Under the pieces are notes generated by a model that did no database searches, was not told the DNA's origin, and was given only the letters and a program-made list of their open reading frames with translations. Shown here one piece after another: positions 59,201-64,000 of a stretch of DNA of 64,000 nucleotides. Origin of the DNA: Asterias rubens (taxonomy: Eukaryota > Echinodermata > Asteroidea > Forcipulatida > Asteriidae). The stretch is from positions 15,585,195-15,649,194 of the forward strand of contig NC_047068.1 of assembly GCF_902459465.1 (NCBI RefSeq), in the 5' to 3' direction. A program made the position numbers and the translations under genes. Position 1 is the stretch's first letter; every line of letters starts with the position of its first letter.

Positions 59201-59226
59201 TCCGCTATCGTCTACACGATAGCGGA
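59201..59226. repeat. Perfect 11 bp hairpin, CTAC loop
   Basis: TCCGCTATCGT, loop CTAC, ACGATAGCGGA. The left context 'tatgaggttcgttccgctat' + 'cgtctacacga' resembles 31369-31400 ('tatgaggtttgctccgccat' + 'cgtctccacga'). Confidence 0.6.
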
Positions 59227-60164
59227 CAAATAAACCGCAGTTCTAGGAGTAACTTGGGCTAGTGTGTTTTCTTTGCAGTCATCAGTGCACTCGCTCCCCA
59301 CAGTACCGACTACCTGTAGTATACACAACCTGTGCCTCCCGTGCAGGATGGACTCTATAGTGTAGTAAACAAAGTATGATACTTTTTTTGATAGAGTCAT
59401 TTGAATATGCCAATTTATCGAGAATCTCGAGATAAACCTCCGCTCTGGTTCAGACACTAACTCTAGAATAGAAGAGAAAGTTTTAAAACAACAACATGTT
59501 TACTTACCACTTATGGGCACTCCAATATTTCCGTTTAGTTTACAGTCAAAGAAGAAAGAAAGAGCCTATCGAAACAAAAACATGCAGTGCCCTTTCTCCG
59601 ATCCGTACAATAAAATGCGCATGCGCCAAGCACTGTATTCAACTTGTCACAAGTCCTCTTTTATTGAGGCGTTCTGTAGTCTTTCTTGTTTACCTTTCAC
59701 GAGCCTGTTATGCCGGTTCATGGGCTAAGCCAGGTATAGTGTGTATACGGCAGCTGTGCGAGAAAGGCAAACAAAAACATCTTGCAACAAGACTAGCTTC
59801 AGCTCGGTCTCCTTTTATTTCTGTGAGAATCGGGAGTTATCATGGCGCGCCACTAGTTACCGACTTAAACTAGTTTATGTTTGGATTTTGGGTTGACCTC
59901 CCTCGACTGACACACAGTGGACGTGCACATGCATCGTTTACCTTGTTCTTTTTTATCCTGAACTTGGATTGAACAATATTTACTGTGACTCGTGGCTGAC
60001 CTGCTGTGGCAAAGTGTCATAAATGATTGATTATCCATCTGGTGCATGACACTCTCGAATCAGGTGATTTTGATTTGGGGACAATTTGAGAGCAGGGCAG
60101 ATTTGAGATCATCACAAAATAGCAGGAAGGGTTCTGCTGGCTATGTAAACAACACAAATTAAAG

Positions 60165-63100
60165 ATGAAAGTATTTAGATTTTTGCTCGTGTTGTGCTCT
60201 TTTCTATTGGAAACCCAAGCCTTGGGTGCTACTGGTAAAAGAAATGCCTTGGTCATTATAGGTGAGTATAATGTTAAACATTTAGATTCTAATTTTAAAA
60301 AGTTAAACAATCTTTTGCATTTAATTTTTAAAATTTAATGATTAAATATTCCCGTCCCTCAATTACATTTAGCCCATAACTTTCCGTATGGCGCCACCAC
60401 TTTCACTAATTTTTTCAAAAAGGGATATCTCATTGAGGTAAATTAGATATTATATTATTTCATATATCGAATGGGAAAGTGGTGGCGCCATACAGAATTT
60501 TTCCTACATTACTGATATTGACTGAATGAGTTACAACTATTATTACTCAACCTGCTTTTTCAATAGAGCGGTATAGCTAGAGTTATGAGGGGAAGTGAGA
60601 TTTTATTATCCATGCAGAGGGCTCAATTTCATGAAGCTGTTCGAATAAAATATTTAAAAGCAGAAAATACTGCTTAGATAATTAGAAAAATTAGTTGGCA
60701 CCAGTTCAACAACGTAAACTTTATGGAAAGTTGGCTGGTAGTTAGCCCAGGTTGGACTCCTCCACTGCATACAACACGTCGTCCTACCCAGGTAGTTAGT
60801 TTGTGTTATACAAAAATGTTCTGAGCTAAGCAAGTTTTTAATGTGTTTTTTTATACAGGTTTTATGAAATTTGGCTCAGGTTGTTGGACTCCACCATTGC
60901 ATACAATAAGGCAGTGCAGTGTTATTATTACATACAGAGAGTGGCATCCTACCACCTGGTCAGGATGTAGTTGTGATGATCGTAACCCTCCTAACAGTCG
61001 GACCTCCAGTCTTCGATCGTTACGAGGATGGAGGGTTACAATCATCGCAACTAGTCGGGATGATAAACCATGATTAACATTAACAAACAGTTGAGCTTAA
61101 CAAATTTGTCTTTATTTCATCAATCAGCGGACGATGCAGGTTTTGAAACTCAAGTATACAACAACAGCGTTTGCAGGACGCCCAACATCAACCAGCTAGC
61201 ACACAGCAGTGTAGTCATCCGCCATGCATATACATCGGTCAGTAGCTGTTCTCCTAGTCGGTCAGCCATTCTGACCGGCTTACCGCAGCATCAGAATGGA
61301 ATGTTTGGCCTGGAGCACAGTCCACATCACTTCCGCTCCTATGATGACGCACTGACTCTACCTGTTATACTCAAGCCAGCTGGGATCAAAACAGGTGCTT
61401 TGTCAAAACAAGTCGTAGATAATAGATGTTAAATTTGCATCGGGGATAAAGACTATTAATTTTGGTTTTTACCCATACACCGATGTGTGTTAGCACTGTA
61501 CACTCAGCACTTTCCCGAGTCCTGTGAAAAAAAAAAAAAAAAAAAAAAAATTAATTAATAGTCTTTATCCCCGATGCAAATTTAACATCTATTATATCGT
61601 TGCGGTACCCGCTGCCAAAACATAGGATTCGAACTGCCTCTAGCTGCCGGGCAGCCTCGGTGGTCTAGTTGGTAAGACACTGCTCTAGAATTGCAGGGGT
61701 CGTGGGTTCGAATCCCACCCGAGTAAGTCGTAGATAATTTCCTCTAATTTTAGATTTGAATTCGTCGAGTCTATGAGATGATCTTCTCGTCAAGGCAACT
61801 CTGCAAACTACCTCAACGGGATATATAGGCCTAAACACCAAGCTGGCAACAGCCCATCTCCCTCATACAGACATTGCAATGTTTGTATGAGGAAACTGCT
61901 GGTTGAACGTCTTGCACAAGTAGAGGAATTGTGATTCAGTAACTAGACGACAATACTTATTCTGGTCATTGTGAAACCTACAACCTTGTAATTGCATCAG
62001 TGTTGAAGTCGAATCTTGGAGGTCTGAGACCATGACCGAAACCTTGATATCCGAGACCAAGACTAACCCTCCCAGTCCTTCCCCCAAGACCTTCCCCCAA
62101 GACAAACTTTAGTCTGAGACGAGACCCAAGACCGCAAACAAGTTTGGGCTATTAAAAATCCAACTAATTGGAGCAAAACCAAGGAAGCATATTGCAGGAT
62201 TTGAATTTTCAGGATTAATTAAGCTGACTGAAATGGATTTTTTCAGATTTTGCATTCCTTTTTTTTTACTATTATGTTTAAATCATTGCAGGAATCATTG
62301 GCAAAAAGCATGTTGCCCCTGCCACTGTCTTTAAGTTTGACTACGAGGAAACTGAGTTCAACAACCCTATGCTTCAGTGTGCTCGTAATATCACCAGGAT
62401 GAAAGAGTTTGTGCGGACTTTTCTTACCATGGACCCTACAAAGTGAGTACTTCTGGTGAAAAAAGTGACTGGACACATTTGATAATTGTCAAAGACCAGT
62501 TATCTCATTATTGGTGTATTCCGATACAATAACAAACCTGTGAAAGTAAGGGCTAAATTGGTCATTGAATTTGTAAGAGAAAAATGAAAGAAAAAACACC
62601 CTTGTTGCCTTTGTGTGCTTTAGAAGGCTGAAGTCTTTTATTATTTGAGTGAGAAGTTACCTCTTTCTCATAATCTACGTTACGTCAGAGGGAGCTGTTT
62701 CTCACAATGTTTTATGCTACTCAACAGCTCTCCATTGCTTTTTACCAAGCAAATGTTTTTATGCTATCAAGTTTGTTTCAATAATGACAAATGAATGAAC
62801 ATTGTTGTTGAGCCTGCCCTATTTCCTCTTCACTAGACCTTTCATGCTGTATGTTGGATTCAATGATCCTCATCGCTGCGGTAACCTAAAACTTGGTTTA
62901 TTCTGTGAGCAATGGGGTAACGGACAACCCGGGCGGGGGGTCATTCCGGACTGGCACCCACTGAACTATAAACCAGAGGATGTGATCGTGCCACCCTACC
63001 TACCGGACACTCCTGCGACCCGCATTGATATTGCCGCACAGTACACATCAATCAGTCGTATGGACCAAGGTACCTTAATTTTTTCTTGTTTTTCTTTTCT

Positions 63101-64000
63101 TCATTTTAAAACTTTTTGTCAAGGCCTTTCTTGCTCTACATTGGGTTCAAAGATTCGCACCGAGCCGATCCAACAGATATCCCAAAATACGGACAATTCG
63201 CAGAGCGTTTTGGCAATGGTGAGGCGGGTATGGGAGTGATAGAGGATTGGACTCCGTCAAAGTATAACCACTCTGATGTCGTTGTTCCGTGGTATTTACC
63301 CGATACCACGGCAACCAGGCAAGACATAAGCGCTCAGTACACTTCAATCAGCAGATTGGATGCAGGTATTTCTGGTTGAATTCTCTTTTAGTATTGGTGG
63401 TGAAGCAAAAATTACAAGGATACAAGTCACAAATTGTACATTTTGACATGGTGTTTTGGCTGGTTACCTAACTCTAGTTAGCATAATTTTGATGCGCTTA
63501 GCTACTTTTGGCTTTTAAGCTTCTCTATGATATTGGGCCCTAGACTCGGCAAGACCCAACAAAGTTGTGCTAGAGGTTGGTTTGATGCCTATAAATTCTC
63601 ACAACTATCTTTACTAACTACTACCTTTTTGGACCAAAAGTCACTAGACTGATGAGGCATTTCTAGTCTAGTCATTGTCTCATATCACATTTTCTGTCTT
63701 ACACTAATGTTCAAATTCAGTGTTGTAGCTAGAACAATTTTAGTTGTGGGCTGTAGATCCAATTTAGTCCATCAAGAGGGAGCAGTTTAACAAAATTATT
63801 TATGTATAGATATGAGTGCAATCTGGGAGAAATCTGTGTTGGGCGGCACAGTGCATTTTGTTAACAAAATTTGTTAACTCTGGGCAGGCCCGCCCTGCAC
63901 TGTCCATCGTGGCTACAACACTGTTCAAAGTACATAATTGTCTTATATTCATACATGATATTTTTTAATTCCCTTTTTGCAACACAGGTGTTGGCATGCT
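60165..64000 (+). CDS. SGSH: N-sulfoglucosamine sulfohydrolase (heparan sulfamidase), 5' part, runs off window
   Basis: Lysosomal sulfatase that removes N-linked sulfate from glucosamine at the end of heparan sulfate chains. Exons: 60165-60261, 61128-61394, 62292-62442, then alternative 62837-63069 or 63124-63365, then 63988 to beyond 64000. Phases are consistent and all introns GT-AG. Exon 1 encodes a signal peptide (hydrophobic [12 protein letters not shown]). The junction of exons 1 and 2 gives the metal-binding ADDAGFE. Exon 2 has the formylglycine motif CSPSR in [15 protein letters not shown]. Exon 3 has GKKHV with the catalytic lysine and histidine. Exon 4 has DPHRCG with the active-site histidine. 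The last exon starts GVGML, as expected after RMDQ. The C-terminal half is outside the window. Confidence 0.93.
60382..60499. repeat. Inverted repeat in SGSH intron 1
   Basis: Arms 'tatggcgccaccactttc' (60387-60404) and its exact inverse (ending 60492), separated by about 70 AT-rich bp. Probably a small MITE. Confidence 0.65.
60618..60882. mobile_element. Foldback family copy in SGSH intron 1
   Basis: 'gggctcaatttcatgaagct' is inverted as 'ggttttatgaaatttggctc'. The interior is duplicated around 'aggttg(t)tggactccaccattgca' (60750 and 60878). Confidence 0.5.
60968..61053. repeat. Hairpin in SGSH intron 1 (relative of 29953-30012)
   Basis: Arms 'tagttgtgatgatcgtaacc' and inverse 'ggttacaatcatcgcaacta' with a loop containing 'cagtcgg'. 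Confidence 0.65.
61424..61724. mobile_element. Composite head-and-inverted-tail SINE family 1 insertion with 14 bp target duplication
   Basis: Flanked by exact AAGTCGTAGATAAT (61410-61423, 61725-61738). The left half is an antisense SINE body (61430-61525) ending in an A run. Then comes a sense tail copy (61552-61593) that pairs with the far left ('atgttaaatttgcatcgggg'), then a sense tRNA-like head (61640-61724) with 'gtgggttcgaatcccaccc'. Order and orientation differ from the simple copies. It begins 16 bp after the SGSH exon 2 donor. Confidence 0.8.
61780..62010. mobile_element. SINE family 4 copy in SGSH intron 2
   Basis: Shares 'gatgatcttc(t/c)c(g/a)tcaa', 'ccaagctggcaacag', 'attgtgattcagtaact' and 'cattgtgaaa' in order with 52866-53135. 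Confidence 0.55.
62466..62790. mobile_element. Degenerate TTAA-family MITE in SGSH intron 3
   Basis: Blocks 'attgtcaaagaccagt', 'aaaaaacacccttgttg', 'agagggagctgtttctcaca' in the family order; the ends are worn and no TTAA pair remains. Confidence 0.6.
62837..63069 (+). CDS. SGSH: SGSH alternative exon 4a
   Basis: 1 base, 77 codons, 1 base. The acceptor is atttcctcttcactag|A and the donor is CAAG|GTACCT. Encodes the block from [15 protein letters not shown] to [11 protein letters not shown]. It keeps both cysteines (HRCG and LFCEQ) that pair in the human enzyme (C183-C194 in the published structure, from memory), but is about 3-4 residues shorter than the human segment and has GNGQPGRG and WHP where human has GNGESGMG and WTP. 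Confidence 0.85.
63124..63365 (+). CDS. SGSH: SGSH alternative exon 4b (tandem-duplicated)
   Basis: 1 base, 80 codons, 1 base. The acceptor is aaactttttgtcaag|G after a T-rich tract and the donor is GCAG|GTATTT. Encodes [15 protein letters not shown] to [11 protein letters not shown]. The active-site histidine-arginine is kept, but both cysteines of exon 4a are replaced by alanine. GNGEAGMG and DWTP are closer to human than in 4a. It is open throughout with matching splice phases, so it is probably functional rather than a dead copy. Confidence 0.85.
63415..63545. mobile_element. Foldback family fragment in the SGSH intron after exon 4b
   Basis: 'acaagtcacaaattgtacat', 'gtgttttggctggttaccta', 'ttagcataattttgatgcg' and 'agcttctctatgatattggg' match the right part of the family at 51180-51370. 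The left end is absent. Confidence 0.6.

Larger units (their letters stand above)
58253..60164. promoter_or_regulatory. Shared intergenic region of divergent CARHSP1 and SGSH
   Basis: It must contain both promoters. It holds a CAGGCC-type fragment (58355-58530), a hairpin (58821-58881), a perfect hairpin (59201-59226) and CpG-bearing sequence such as 'gcgcatgcgcc' near 59618. No coding exon is supported; frames up to 125 codons here lack features. Confidence 0.5.

Noticed and set aside
59496-59873. 125-codon + strand frame upstream of SGSH
   Set aside because: No conserved feature and no fitting splice donor into SGSH; the SGSH signal peptide already starts at 60165.
61640-61724. tRNA gene
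   Set aside because: The B box is good but the acceptor stem does not pair, and the sequence is part of an insertion with target duplication.
62802-63239. Single long exon of 145 codons
   Set aside because: It reads through the exon 4a donor and enters exon 4b in the wrong frame; splice-based exons explain the protein homology better.

Overview
The window is animal nuclear DNA: split genes with GT-AG introns, tRNA-derived SINEs, a truncated LINE, many short inverted-repeat elements and large tandem arrays. Gene content and the repeat types suggest an invertebrate deuterostome, most likely an echinoderm and perhaps a sea star. The species call is an inference from general familiarity, not from a search.

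Three genes are recognised and were rebuilt exon by exon. A complete phosphomannomutase (PMM2/PMM1 family) lies on the + strand at 29397-37508 with 7 exons and 248 codons. A complete cold-shock-domain protein of the CARHSP1/CSDC2 type lies on the - strand at 51545-58252 with 3 exons and 139 codons. The 5' part of N-sulfoglucosamine sulfohydrolase (SGSH, heparan sulfamidase) lies on the + strand from 60165 and runs off the right edge. PMM and CARHSP1 are convergent; CARHSP1 and SGSH are divergent and share a 1.9 kb intergenic region. PMM2(+) next to CARHSP1(-) is also the human 16p13.2 order, so this pairing looks like old conserved synteny. A fourth, unidentified three-exon gene may run leftward from just upstream of PMM (28859 to 23507).

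Layout. 1-2.2 kb holds inverted-repeat elements. 2.25-10.5 kb holds a possible promoter and first exon, then five exon-like modules duplicated in tandem, one split by a 946 bp CAGG-ended insertion. 10.5-18.7 kb holds four tandem arrays whose 51, 55 and 56 bp units look like dimers of a 27-28 bp ancestral repeat that survives as single units at 12.9-13.1 kb; the largest array (4 kb) is bracketed by a long inverted duplication with conserved reading frames. 19.9-21.8 kb is a 77 bp satellite. 22.2-22.8 kb is an element with roughly 80 bp terminal inverted repeats and a GC-rich core. 23-29 kb is mostly repeats with the candidate minus gene. 29.4-37.5 kb is PMM, its introns full of dated insertions (SINE with 20 bp duplication, TTAA elements, LINE). 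37.5-51.5 kb is gene-free and repeat-rich. 51.5-64 kb holds CARHSP1 and SGSH.

The most interesting observation is in SGSH: the fourth exon exists as two diverged copies (62837-63069 and 63124-63365) with matching splice phases, separated by only 54 bp. Using both would shift the frame, so the pair looks mutually exclusive. The second copy lacks both cysteines that form a disulfide in the human enzyme but keeps the active-site histidine.
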